Positions 45,270-55,119 of a stretch of DNA of 64,000 nucleotides are shown piece by piece (position 1 is the stretch's first letter; every line of letters begins with the position of its first letter). The stretch is taken from NCBI GenBank assembly GCA_001898385.1, contig MKTT01000062.1, forward strand, positions 1 to 64,000, read 5' to 3'. Origin of the DNA: Planctomycetales bacterium 71-10 (GTDB lineage Bacteria > Planctomycetota > Planctomycetia > Isosphaerales > Isosphaeraceae). Below the pieces are notes generated by a model. It did not search any database. It was given only the letters and a program-made list of their open reading frames with translations, and was not told where the DNA came from. The translations under genes and the position numbers were made by a program.

Positions 45270-46076
45270 TCAGCGGTCGCGGCGTCGCCGGGCCCGGCAG
45301 GCCAGGCCGGCGATCGTGGCGGCGGCGACCCCGAAGGTCGAGGGCTCGGGGACGGGCGTGGGGGCTTCGAGGCCGGGGGGCGTCAGGATGTAGACGTCGG
45401 CGTCGCGGGTCGCGTAGTTGCTGTAGAAATCGACGAGGATGTCGCCGCGATCGTCGATCGCCGTCGCATAGGGCGTCGCGGCGTATTTCGCCAGCAGCTC
45501 CGGCGGGACCAGGTCGCGGAGCGGGGTCTCCAGGCCCGTCTTGACGTCGTGCAGCGACCACCCGAAGTCGCGCCGGTTGATGAGGATCCGGCCCGCCTCG
45601 CTGAGCAGGGGATATCCGTAGTAGTTCCCGTATCGGGCGAGCTCGACGAACCCGCCGAAGGTCCCGTCGGCGTTCCTCACGGTGTAGCCGACGGCCGGGT
45701 CCACCCAGGGGTTCGAGCTGCGGTTGGTCGGGATCTGGCCCAGGACGATCCCGGAGGTGGTCATCGCGGTGGGTCGCATCGTGTAGGTCGTCAGGATGGG
45801 GTACGTGGCCCCCTGATAGACCCGGTTCGTCGGCAGGCCGTCGAAGAAGCCGGCGGGCTGGGAATCGATCGGGATCCAGGTCTGGGCGAAGGGGTAAGCC
45901 GCCCCCGTCGTCCGGTTCACGATCATGCCGGGGCTCGCCCCGGAGTCGTCGAGGTCCTGGCCCGTCCCGACGTAGGTCGCCGTGTAATACGGGACGGCCT
46001 CCGACCGCGAGGGGGCGGCGAGGCAGGCCGCGGCGGCGACGATCCCGAACGCTCGCTTCCATCCTGGGCGAATCAT
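45270..46076 (-). CDS. PEP-CTERM sorted secreted protein
   Basis: 268 residues. Signal peptide (GIVAAAACLAAPSRSEA), a body with HAF-like repeats (LDDSGASPGMIVNRTTGAAY, AIDDRGDILVDFYSN), and the C-terminal PVPEPSTFG plus hydrophobic helix plus ARRRR, a PEP-CTERM exosortase signal. The start ATG follows GGGAGGAG. It converges with the small TPR gene. Confidence 0.9.
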   Translation of the reverse strand: MIRPGWKRAFGIVAAAACLAAPSRSEAVPYYTATYVGTGQDLDDSGASPGMIVNRTTGAAYPFAQTWIPIDSQPAGFFDGLPTNRVYQGATYPILTTYTMRPTAMTTSGIVLGQIPTNRSSNPWVDPAVGYTVRNADGTFGGFVELARYGNYYGYPLLSEAGRILINRRDFGWSLHDVKTGLETPLRDLVPPELLAKYAATPYATAIDDRGDILVDFYSNYATRDADVYILTPPGLEAPTPVPEPSTFGVAAATIAGLACRARRRRDR

Positions 46077-46832
46077 GGCGGCTCCTCCCGGCCGGCGACG
46101 TCCCGCCCCGCGACGGCGGGATGCTTGCGGGGCGTCGAAATCGGCCGTGAGGATAAAGCGGTCATGAAAAAGCGTCAATGCGTCCCGGTTGCGAGCAACG
46201 ACCTCCCGGGGCGCTCGGAGGTTCGCCGACCGCCCCGGTCGCAGGGCTGCGGACTTGGGTTGGATCGGGGGAAGGCGGCTTCCTCGGAATTTGATGTAAG
46301 TCGTTTTTGTGTAGTGGTTTGATGGTTTCGTGGCGTGGGTTCGCTCGTCGTTTTTGAATGCTTCTTTCCTTCGTCCCTTCCGTCGTCCACATCAAGGCCG
46401 GCCCCGTCCCGGCGTGCGTCGCCTTAAAAGGACGAGGCTTGGTTGGTCCGTCGAAAACCTCGGAGTGCGAGGATGAATCCCCCCTTCCACGAGGGGAGAA
46501 GGATGCTTGTCATCAGCCTCCTCCAACGAGGTTTTCGGCGGAGCAGGGCTTGGGGTGTTCGGGCGACGGTCCGGCGCCGGGCTCCCGAGGCCCTGGCGGG
46601 GGGAGGGGTCTTGCGATGCGGCCGAATTGTCAAGGAACGATAGGGTCTCTCCGGGGTAGGGTCCGCGAGATCGACGGCGGGGTTTCAGAAATCCTCGGGA
46701 TTTTGGCGTGATCCCTCGCTCGACCCCGCCTGTCGGCCCGGCGCGGGCCTCGTTCGTGGCGGCGCTCGGCCGTCGAATCTCCAGGATCGAGCGCCGCACC
46801 CCGGTCGCGAGGCTCGCGGGCGGGACTTCGGG
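46077..46832. other. Long intergenic region containing a repeat element
   Basis: About 756 bases with no supported gene. The stretch 46285-46380 is visibly AT-richer than the surroundings and may hold the promoter of the PEP-CTERM gene. Positions 46448-46541 form a long inverted-repeat element. Short open frames here lack protein-like codon use. Confidence 0.55.
46448..46541. repeat. Inverted-repeat element sharing 18 bases with the repeat at 11.6 kb
   Basis: The ends CCGTCGAAAACCTCG and CGAGGTTTTCGGCGG pair over 15 positions with one G-T. Inside, at 46492-46509, lies an exact inverted copy of 18 bases found at 11574-11591. The layout resembles a small non-coding element with terminal inverted repeats. 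Confidence 0.6.
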
Positions 46833-48704
46833 TCACTCGCCCAGCCACGCCTTGCGATGGGCCTTCTGGGCGTCGGTGGGGTCGGGGGTCAGGTCGACCA
46901 CCCAGTCGCGGGCCGGCTCCTGGGCGAAGGTGACGTCCAGGCGCTGGAAGCGGTCGCGGCGGGCGATCAGGACGGAGACCTTGTCGCCGGGGCGGAACGC
47001 CTCCTGCCGCTTCGACCACTGGCCGGCCGGGATGCGGTCCTCCCCGATGCCGAGGATCTCGTCGCCCACGTTGAAGCCGGCGTCGAACGCGGGGGTCTCG
47101 CGCCGGACCTGGGAGACGATGAGCCGGCCGTCCTCGACCTTGGTCGTCAGGCCGAGCCACCCCTTGGCGGGCTTCTCGTCCTTGCCGGGCTCGGGCTTCT
47201 TCTCGGGCTTGTCCTTCGCGAACCGCAGGCCCAGCCAGTCGCACGCCTCGGCGTAGTCCAGCTCGTCGGTGGTCTTCAGGGCGCGGCGGAAGAAGTCCGA
47301 GAGGTCGACGCCCGCGACCTCGGCGGCCGTCCGCTGGAACTCCTCGGTCGTGAAGCCCTTGTCGCCCGCGTAGCGCGAGTAGGCCAGGCGCATGACGTCG
47401 TCCAGCGACTTCGCGCCGTCGGTCGCCTTGCGGACCTTCGCGTCCAGCAGGAAGGCGACGACCGCGCCCTTGAGGTAGTAGCTGACCTGGGTGTTCGCCG
47501 TGTTCTCGTCGCGGCGGTAGAACTTGATCCAGGTGTCGTACGACGAGTCCTCCAGCGACTGCACCAGCCGGCCGGGCGTGGTCTGGAGGCGTTCGAAGTC
47601 GTTGATCGTCCGGTCCTCGCCGGCCGAGGGAGGGTCGCCGGCCATGTACTCGGCGACGCTGCACAGGCCAGCCCGGCGCACGATGAGGCGGTCGTAGTAG
47701 CTGGTGATCCCCTCGGCGATCCAGAGGCTGGGGGTGTGGACCTCGTTCTCGTAGTCGAACGGGCCCAGCTCGACGGGCCGCAGCCGCTTGACGTTCCAGG
47801 TGTGGAAGAACTCGTGCGCGACGAGGTTCAGCCAGGCGAGGTAGCTGGGGCGGGTGCGCGTGGCCCATCGGCTGGCCATCAGGACGGTGGAGTTCTTGTG
47901 CTCCAGGCCGCCGCCGGCCTCGCCCAGGATGTTGAAGAAGACGTAGCGGTCGTAGGGCAGGTGGCCCCAGAACGCCTTCTCGGCCCGGACGATCGCCTCC
48001 ACGTCCTTCGCCGACCGCGGGCCGTCCCAGACGCCCCCCTCGCCTTCGTTCACGAGGAGATGGGGGACGCCGTCGACGGTGAATTCGTAGACCGCGGGGT
48101 CGCCGGCGTAGATGGGGCTGTCGACCAGCGTGTCGTAATCCGCCGCGACGTAATGGTGGGGCTTGCCGCCGGGTGCGGCGGGGAGGCCGGTGATGCTGCG
48201 CTTCCAGCCTGGGGCCGGGTCGACGACGACCTCGTGCGGCCGGGCGACGCCGTCGGCCGGGGTCATGAAGGTCGCCGCGCCCTGGAGCATGGCGAACGAC
48301 GCGTCGATCCAGTTCGCCTGGACCGACATCGACCGGCCGTAGACGCGGTACGTCGCCACGACCTCGTCGGTGCCGGCGGTCGCGACCTTCCAGCGGTTCT
48401 TGCGGCTCCGCGACCACTCCAGCGCCGAGCCGTCGGGCTTCTTCGCGGCGAAGTCCTCGACCTTGCCGGCGTACTCGCGGACGAGGTAAGAGCCGGGGGT
48501 CCAGACCGGCATCATCAGCTCGACCTCGGCCTGGCCGGCGGCCGGGATGCGGGCCTCCACCTCGACGTAGTGGGTCTGGGGCGCGGGGAAGCGCACGGAG
48601 TAGCGGACCGGCTCGGCCGCGCGGGCCGCCGGTGCGGCGATCGTCGTCATGATGCACCAAAGGAACAAGGTCGACGGCGACGTGCGCCGGGGCGTCCGGG
48701 TCAT
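46833..48704 (-). CDS. M61 family (glycyl aminopeptidase-like) metallopeptidase with PDZ domain
   Basis: 623 residues. Signal peptide (LFLWCIMTTIAAPAARA), N-terminal beta domain, then the zinc site HEFFH at 297-301 with the third ligand in WIAEGITSYY. A PDZ domain lies near the C-terminus (PAFDAGFNVGDEILGI). This is the standard M61 layout; members trim N-terminal Gly/Ala from peptides in the periplasm. ATG 48704 follows GCGAGG; an ATG 18 codons later is a weaker alternative. Divergent from a DUF1559 gene. Confidence 0.93.
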   Translation of the reverse strand: MTRTPRRTSPSTLFLWCIMTTIAAPAARAAEPVRYSVRFPAPQTHYVEVEARIPAAGQAEVELMMPVWTPGSYLVREYAGKVEDFAAKKPDGSALEWSRSRKNRWKVATAGTDEVVATYRVYGRSMSVQANWIDASFAMLQGAATFMTPADGVARPHEVVVDPAPGWKRSITGLPAAPGGKPHHYVAADYDTLVDSPIYAGDPAVYEFTVDGVPHLLVNEGEGGVWDGPRSAKDVEAIVRAEKAFWGHLPYDRYVFFNILGEAGGGLEHKNSTVLMASRWATRTRPSYLAWLNLVAHEFFHTWNVKRLRPVELGPFDYENEVHTPSLWIAEGITSYYDRLIVRRAGLCSVAEYMAGDPPSAGEDRTINDFERLQTTPGRLVQSLEDSSYDTWIKFYRRDENTANTQVSYYLKGAVVAFLLDAKVRKATDGAKSLDDVMRLAYSRYAGDKGFTTEEFQRTAAEVAGVDLSDFFRRALKTTDELDYAEACDWLGLRFAKDKPEKKPEPGKDEKPAKGWLGLTTKVEDGRLIVSQVRRETPAFDAGFNVGDEILGIGEDRIPAGQWSKRQEAFRPGDKVSVLIARRDRFQRLDVTFAQEPARDWVVDLTPDPTDAQKAHRKAWLGE

Positions 48705-49056
48705 TCCAGCCTCGCTGTCGTTCGGGTCGTCCCCCCTGGCGGTCTGAGGACGTGCGGGCGTTGCGATTCTAAACCCTCCGACCCCGCGTCGGAACCCGGT
48801 CGCCGCGGACCCGAGCGACGCCCTGTGTCCGAATTGTTTCGTTGCGAACCGTGGTGAAATCGTCCGGCGACGTCTTGAAGGGCGAAGGACCCGGATGATA
48901 GAAATTGAGGGATGCGGGGGGCCACTTCCACAGCTCGCCCCCCGCCCAGGACGCATCGTTCGTCGTGCCGTCCGGTCGCAGGGCTCTCGCGCCCTCGTCC
49001 ACGCAATCCGCGTTAAACATCCGATGGATTTGTCCTCATTCATGAAAGGCCCTCTC
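48705..49056. other. Divergent intergenic region upstream of DUF1559 cassette 2
   Basis: About 352 bases, no gene. TTGAAG at 48875-48880 followed 18 bases later by TAGAAA is a weak promoter candidate for the cassette. In-frame ATGs at 49024 and 49042 could extend the DUF1559 protein by a few residues. Confidence 0.4.
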
Positions 49057-50127
49057 ATGCGCCGACGCCGCACGCGCGGTTTCACGCTGATCGAGCTTCT
49101 GGTGGTGATCGCGATCATCGCCGTGCTGATCGCCCTGCTCCTGCCGGCCGTCCAGGCGGCGCGCGAGGCCGCGCGGCGGTCGCAGTGCGTCAACAACCTG
49201 AAGCAGATCGGCCTGGGGATGCACAACTACCACAGCACCACCAACACGTTCCCGCAGGGGGCGTCGAAGAACGCCAAGGACTGGCCGGGCGACAGCGACC
49301 TGATCTGGGCGTCGTGGGGCGCCAACGCGCTCTTGCTGCCGTACCTGGAGCAGTCGGCGCTGTACGCCGCGGCGAACTTCTCGTGGGGGATCAACCCCTA
49401 CGGCGACCCCTGCTACCGGATCAACAGCACGGTGGCCAACACGCGGCTGGCCGCGTTCCTGTGCCCCTCCGACCCGAACGCGGGCCGGCCGAACATCAAC
49501 AACTACTACGCCTCGGTCGGCACCACGACCAATTTCATGACGAACGACTGCTGGGGCGGCATCAACCCGAATTGCAAGCCGAGCGGCTCCACGGGCGTCT
49601 TCACCTACTTCATGACGTACGGCCTGGCGGACATCACCGACGGGGCGTCGAACACGATCGCCTATTCGGAGTCGCTGACGGGCAAGGAGAACGTGGGCAA
49701 CGCCTACCGCGGCAACAGCACCCGCGGCGTCGCCGACCCGGGCATCGTGGTCTTCAACGCGGCGACCCAGCCCGCGCTGATCCTGACCGGGCTCCAGAAC
49801 TGCGCCCAGGCGTTCAAGAACAACCAGAAGATCGCCACCAACAAGGGTCAGCTCTGGGGCTTCGGGGCGCGGGCGTATTCGCTGTTCCAGACGATCCAGG
49901 TGCCCAACGACAGCCAGTTCCAGTTCGGGTCGTGCCAGTTCGGCTGCGACGACTGCGGCCTGGATCAGTCGTGGTCGGTCGGCGCGCAGAGCGCCCACTC
50001 CGGCGGCGTGAACGTCCTGTTCGCCGACGGCTCCGTCCGGTTCGTCAAGGACTCGGTGGCCCGCCCCACCTGGTACGCCCTGGGGACCCGCGACTCCGGC
50101 GAGACCATCGGCTCCGACAGCTACTGA
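49057..50127 (+). CDS. DUF1559 pseudopilin-like protein (cassette 2)
   Basis: 356 residues. The methylation signal [20 protein letters not shown] is followed by the conserved [14 protein letters not shown] and the closing HSGGVNVLFADGSVRF (H-x9-DG). A Cys-rich loop, SCQFGCDDCGLD, precedes the end; the next cassette has the same loop, so the two are close paralogs. ATG 49057 has AAAGG upstream. Confidence 0.93.
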   Translation: MRRRRTRGFTLIELLVVIAIIAVLIALLLPAVQAAREAARRSQCVNNLKQIGLGMHNYHSTTNTFPQGASKNAKDWPGDSDLIWASWGANALLLPYLEQSALYAAANFSWGINPYGDPCYRINSTVANTRLAAFLCPSDPNAGRPNINNYYASVGTTTNFMTNDCWGGINPNCKPSGSTGVFTYFMTYGLADITDGASNTIAYSESLTGKENVGNAYRGNSTRGVADPGIVVFNAATQPALILTGLQNCAQAFKNNQKIATNKGQLWGFGARAYSLFQTIQVPNDSQFQFGSCQFGCDDCGLDQSWSVGAQSAHSGGVNVLFADGSVRFVKDSVARPTWYALGTRDSGETIGSDSY

Positions 50128-50134
50128 TCCCGCC

Positions 50135-50162
50135 GCCCCCCGCGCCGGCCGGCGCGGGGGGC
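50135..50162. other. Perfect 28-base GC palindrome between DUF1559 and lipoprotein genes
   Basis: GCCCCCCGCGCCGG is followed directly by its reverse complement. It starts eight bases after the DUF1559 stop and ends 46 bases before the lipoprotein start. In RNA it would be a very stable stem. It lacks a T-run, so it is more likely an mRNA processing or attenuation element than a full terminator. Confidence 0.65.
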
Positions 50163-50208
50163 CGGCCCCGCCCGATCATTCGATCCGCACCCGAACCCGA
50201 GGACGCGC

Positions 50209-50454
50209 ATGCCCGCCGCACGAACCGTCAAGGCCCTCCCCTACGCCCTGGCCCTGTCCGTCGCCCTGGCCCTCGCCGGCTGCGGCGACTCCATGGGCGA
50301 CGGCGAGCAGGCCTCGCCCATCAACGAGCAGGAGTCCAAGAGCCAGGCCCAGGCCTACCAGGACTTCGCCAAGACCAAGAAGGGGGGCCGCCCCGCCGGG
50401 CCGCCTAAGGGCCAGTCCAAGCCCCAGGAGAAGCCCGCCGAGGCCACCCCCTGA
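50209..50454 (+). CDS. Small lipoprotein (cassette 2)
   Basis: 81 residues. Lipobox LALAGC gives a lipidated Cys at residue 25. The mature part is short, charged and Pro-rich (DFAKTKKGGRPAGPPKG). Its tail pattern matches the lipoprotein of cassette 3 (Q-x-x-x-D/E-A-x-x-x-F-A-K), so the two are paralogs. Confidence 0.85.
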   Translation: MPAARTVKALPYALALSVALALAGCGDSMGDGEQASPINEQESKSQAQAYQDFAKTKKGGRPAGPPKGQSKPQEKPAEATP

Positions 50455-50542
50455 CCTCGCGCCCCCCCCGCGCCCGGGCGGCCTCGCGCCGCCCGGCCCC
50501 TCCCCCCTCGCTCGCCCGCCCCCATCAATCCTCGGCCGCCCC

Positions 50543-50584
50543 TTGACATATCCGAAAAAAGTCAGACTATTGATCTAGTAGATC
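50543..50584 (+). promoter_or_regulatory. Possible promoter with operator-like palindrome
   Basis: TTGACA is a perfect -35 hexamer. The -10 element is poor (ACTATT at 17 bases). GATCTA-G-TAGATC at 50572-50584 is a perfect interrupted palindrome placed where a repressor could block the start site. Confidence 0.4.
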
Positions 50585-50690
50585 TCGGGCGGCCTCGCCC
50601 CCCGGATCACTTGGATCGCCCCAGGCGACCCCATCGTGCCTCGGCGTGCGCCCCCGGGATGATCTGTCATCCCTGCGCGTCGTCACGCCC

Positions 50691-50710
50691 TTAATTCTTA
50701 TAAGAATTAA
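50691..50710. promoter_or_regulatory. Perfect 20-base AT-rich palindrome
   Basis: TTAATTCTTATAAGAATTAA is its own reverse complement. In DNA of this GC content such a run is very unlikely by chance. It lies 121 bases before the DUF1559 start and could be a binding site for a dimeric regulator, or could form a cruciform. Confidence 0.5.
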
Positions 50711-50831
50711 AAGTCGCCGGGCAGGGTGTGGCGCCGGGCGTGTCCCGGGCCGTCGATCGTCTCGGCGGGCCGCTCCCGTATCTCGACCGGACCGCGCCCA
50801 TGGGGGGGCGGGACCGGCCAGGAGGATGATG

Positions 50832-51923
<1,092 letters not shown>

Positions 51924-51960
51924 GTCAGGGCCGCGATCCCGAAATACGAGGTCCTCTCTC

Positions 51961-52182
51961 ATGCGAACGCTCCGAATCCTGATGACACCCGCCTCAGTCG
52001 TCCTGTTCTCTGGCACTCTGATCGCCGTCCCCGGATGCGGCTCGTCTCAGCCTGAACAGATCGTCAAGCCCGACGACCCCGCGATCAGCCAAAGCCGCGA
52101 CGCCCGCGAGGCTTTCGCGAAGTCCCAGAAGAAGGAGACCACCCGCCGCGCGACCGGACGGGGCACCGATCCCCGGGGTTGA
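51961..52182 (+). CDS. Small lipoprotein (cassette 3)
   Basis: 73 residues. The segment LIAVPGC serves as lipobox (Cys about residue 22), followed by a short charged tail with AISQSRDAREAFAKSQKK. It begins 37 bases after the DUF1559 stop and is followed by a good intrinsic terminator, which defines the end of the two-gene unit. Confidence 0.85.
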   Translation: MRTLRILMTPASVVLFSGTLIAVPGCGSSQPEQIVKPDDPAISQSRDAREAFAKSQKKETTRRATGRGTDPRG

Positions 52183-52210
52183 CACCCCCGCGCCTTTCGC
52201 GAGTCGCCAC

Positions 52211-52243
52211 GGCGTCCCCTCCTCGCGAGGGGTCGCCGTTTTT
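52211..52243 (+). terminator. Intrinsic terminator after cassette 3
   Basis: GGCGTCCCCT and AGGGGTCGCC pair over ten positions with one mismatch around a seven-base loop, followed by GTTTTTC. It lies 29 bases after the lipoprotein stop. Confidence 0.75.
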
Positions 52244-52259
52244 CATGCGCGCGGGCCGG

Positions 52260-53179
52260 GGGGACGCGAGCAGTTGAGCGATGAGAGAGGCCAGCAGGGC
52301 GGCCCCGAGGGCCCGGACATTATGGACGAACAGGAAGAAGGCCAGGTAGAGCGGCAGCGTCTCCTGGGGGATGCCGCGGCGGAACTCCGCAGCAGCGACC
52401 AGACGCCATCGATGGTGTTGGCGTAGACCTCACAGAAGCCGTCGTCTTCGTCGCGGGCGTACTCCCCCTTTCCATGGTAGACGGTCTTTGTCGATATCCC
52501 CATTCCTCAAGCCGGGCGTAGATGTCGTACTCGTCGCGGTGTGGACCACCGGTCCCCGGCACGATCGTGGAAGCGATTAGCGGACAGATGGCGGCCTGCT
52601 TGACGTTCTCCAGGATCCGGATGACGACCCGGCTGCTGCGCTGGAGCATGCCGAAGATCGGCGGCCTCTTCTTCTTGAACGTCCCGCGTCCCGGGGCCCC
52701 CTTCAGGCGTCGTCGCCGTCCGACTCGGTTTTTTTCGACGGCCTCGGGATGGCCCTTATGTCCCGCCACGAAAGAGACTTCGTCGCATTCGACCTCGTTC
52801 GAGAGTTCCTCCGGCGGGGGCCGATCGACGATCCCCTGACGAAGGGTCGCGATCATCGATCGGGCGTCCGATTCGGCGATCCCCGACTCGCGGGTGATCT
52901 GAAGGCCGGAGAGGTTCAGGCTCATCAGGTAGAGGCGAGCGATCCATGCCCGCAGCGGCGGATGATGGCCAGCGAAGACGGTGCCGATCAGGTCGTCGAA
53001 CCGCCTGAGACAGCCCTTGCAGTCGTAGCGCCGAGGTCGGGTTGGGTGTCGTTGCGTCAGTTCTTGACGATTAAGGCGGAGCCACACGATGGGCAGGAGA
53101 CGCCGCCGTCGGGCCACCTCATGCCGCGCATGGTCCGGAAGCACTTGGCGTCGTCGAAGAGATCCTGGATGTTCACCAT
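52260..53179 (-). pseudogene. IS1595 (ISXO2-like) transposase, broken by three frameshifts
   Basis: The chain can be followed through several frames. It starts MVNIQDLFDDAKCFRTMRGM with the zinc-ribbon CPSCG, and hits a stop near 53058. It continues in a second frame with the CKGC pair and DDE-domain pieces VECDEV, AGHKG, FGMLQRSS and DEYDIYARLEEWG. It shifts near 52495 to VYHGKGEYARDEDDGFCEVY, and near 52388 to RRGIPQETLPLYLAFFLFVHN. Order and spacing match ISXO2-type transposases. No clear terminal inverted repeats were found, so the element is dead and worn. Confidence 0.88.
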
Positions 53180-53364
53180 GACGAGGCGGCCCGCTGGTCC
53201 GATCGCGGCGGCGGCAAGGTCGTTCGAGAAGTACGATTCTACCGGGGCCGCCCCTCGTACGCCCCATCACCCCAGAATCCGTCATGAGCCCCGCAGGAAT
53301 GGAGACGGCCCGTGCGCGAGGACGTCTGCGCGCACGGGCCGTGATCTCGGGCTTCCCAGTCGCA

Positions 53365-54273
53365 TCAGGACAGGGTGAACTGGACCGTCCAGGCGAACTC
53401 GGTCGTCTGGCCCGTGACCTCGTTCCGCCAGTACGTAGCATCACTGGGGGCCGTTTGGTATTGCGAATAGAACTCGAAATATTCTTTCGACTGCGCTGCA
53501 AAGACTAGATGGGCTTCGTAAGTCAACGATTCGCCGCTGCTGAAGTTCGGATCGGAGTCGATGACGGCGTTCGTGGACGGATCCGTGATTGTTACGCCGT
53601 TGTCTCGCTCGCCGAAGGCAGCCGCCAGGTTGAAGTGCGTTGAGGAGACATTTAGGTAGAACTGCTGGTAGAAGCGCGGGAGTGAGTTCTGGGCGACAAT
53701 TGAGATATCGACCGTAAGGGTCGTTCCGGGCACGAACGTTCCGCTCGGTCCCTTGACGTCGAAATGATTAGGAGTCGAAGAGGTCTGCGTCGTTTGCGAA
53801 CCGCCGTTCGGGAAGTGGCCAATATAATAGTTCTGGGCGTTGTCGGCGGTTATCAGTTCCGTATGCTGATGGGTCCCATAAGCGATAATGGATCCGACAG
53901 AGGTGCCCACCCCCCCCATCGTGACACCTGACCCGACTTGCCCTACCTCACGAAGGGTTAGCCCCGCTGTGAGGACTGGCTCCCTCTCGCTGTAGTCGGC
54001 TGTCCAGAAGACCACCCCTTCGGCCGCCGAGTCCGTGACCCCGCCGTTCGGGCCGACGACAGTGTCGTCATAAGCCACTTGCTGCCAGTCCGAAACGACT
54101 TGGCTCGTTGATTGGGCCTGATTGACCCCCATCGCGAAATTGGGATCCCAGTAGAAGAAGGAAGATGGGGCGGAACGCGATTCCAGCTTAATGTCGGGCG
54201 AGCCCAGGCATGGCCGAAAATGCCTGTCCTTGGATGAACGCTTCACAGATCGAAGCCGCATCAACGTCATCAT
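53365..54273 (-). CDS. Probable surface protein with planctomycete N-terminal signal, AT-richer than the window
   Basis: 302 residues. The N-terminus (KRSSKDRHFRPCL ... LESRSAPSSF) is the planctomycete Arg-rich export signal. The rest is beta-rich, Thr/Ser/Gln/Asn-heavy, with no known domain (VSDWQQVAYDDTVVG, YYIGHFPNGG, EFAWTVQFTLS). Codon choice is visibly less GC-biased than that of its neighbours. The start is ATG 54273 behind GAGGAG. It lies next to a decayed transposase, so it may have been acquired, although its signal is native in type. Confidence 0.75.
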   Translation of the reverse strand: MMTLMRLRSVKRSSKDRHFRPCLGSPDIKLESRSAPSSFFYWDPNFAMGVNQAQSTSQVVSDWQQVAYDDTVVGPNGGVTDSAAEGVVFWTADYSEREPVLTAGLTLREVGQVGSGVTMGGVGTSVGSIIAYGTHQHTELITADNAQNYYIGHFPNGGSQTTQTSSTPNHFDVKGPSGTFVPGTTLTVDISIVAQNSLPRFYQQFYLNVSSTHFNLAAAFGERDNGVTITDPSTNAVIDSDPNFSSGESLTYEAHLVFAAQSKEYFEFYSQYQTAPSDATYWRNEVTGQTTEFAWTVQFTLS

Positions 54274-54550
54274 GTCGCTCCTCGTAGTAGTAGTTGGGGA
54301 CTCCGCCGTACTGGAAGTTTTCGCCTGGAAGGCGAGGGATTTTAGATCCCAGAACTCGGACAATAAATGATGTCATGTGTTCTTGAAGCTCAATCATGCC
54401 TATTGTAGCTGTTTCGGCCGGAGGTTCAATAGGGTGCCCATGTTTGACAGAGATGGCGGGTGAACTGTGGCCCCTGCGGCGTTTATACTGCATAAGCGAT
54501 GTGGGGCGTTTCGCCCCGCGGTTTCGAGATCCGCACCAGGAGAGTCATCG

Positions 54551-54949
54551 ATGTCGAGGATTTCATGGATCGTCGCGGCGGTCGCGGGCCTGGGACTGCC
54601 GGCGGCCTCGGCCCAGGAGTTGGCGGCGACCCCGTGCCCTTGCGGCGGCGCTTCGGCCTCGGGCCCGATCGCGGGCGGCACGGTCGTCGACGGGACGGTC
54701 GTCGGCTCGCCCGTCGCGGGCGCGGTCGGCGGGGCGGTCGTCGGCGCGACGGCGCCGGCGGGCCCGGTCCACGCCTACAGCTACTACGTCGAGTTCCCGG
54801 CCCCGGCGCGGACGTACGTCCCCTACGGCCCGACGGACACGTTCACCTTCCAGGGCCAGGCGTACGGCCACGCCTACGACCGCTGGACGTGGTCGGCGAT
54901 GTCGGGCGCCTCGCCGGGCCTGGGGCGGTACTACCAGCTCCTGCATTGA
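54551..54949 (+). CDS. Small secreted Gly/Ala/Tyr-rich protein, unknown function
   Basis: 132 residues. Signal peptide (WIVAAVAGLGLPAASAQ), then a CPCGG Cys pair, a Gly/Val/Ala-rich low-complexity stretch (VVDGTVVGSPVAGAVGGAVV) and a Tyr/aromatic C-terminal part. ATG 54551 follows AGGAGAG. TATACT at 54484-54489 could be its -10 box. Its composition recalls the two Tyr-rich proteins at 8.0-9.4 kb. Confidence 0.78.
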   Translation: MSRISWIVAAVAGLGLPAASAQELAATPCPCGGASASGPIAGGTVVDGTVVGSPVAGAVGGAVVGATAPAGPVHAYSYYVEFPAPARTYVPYGPTDTFTFQGQAYGHAYDRWTWSAMSGASPGLGRYYQLLH

Positions 54950-55119
54950 GCCGACGGCGACGGGTCCTGTCGCGACGGGATCGCCCGCGATATGGTGGAG
55001 GATGAGCCGGCCCGGGGCCCGATCGAGCCCCGGCCCGCTCGCGCGAGCGCCCCCGATCCCGGGGGCGCTGAGATCGCCCGCAACGGGCGGTCGACCACCC
55101 TCCATCAAGGAACATCCCG

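Larger units (their letters stand above)
50455..50831. other. Regulatory-looking region upstream of DUF1559 cassette 3
   Basis: About 377 bases without a gene. It contains TTGACA at 50543-50548, a 13-base palindrome just downstream and a perfect AT-rich 20-base palindrome further on. The AT-rich parts contrast sharply with the surroundings. Confidence 0.55.

Noticed and set aside
46162..46395. Two overlapping minus-strand frames in the long gap near 46.3 kb
   Set aside because: Both overlap each other in different frames and lack coding-type third-position bias.
54188..54397. A small minus-strand frame (69 codons from ATG 54397) upstream of and overlapping the AT-rich surface-protein gene
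   Set aside because: It overlaps that gene by 86 bases in another frame, has a poor ribosome-binding site and no recognisable fold. It could be a leader peptide but cannot be supported.
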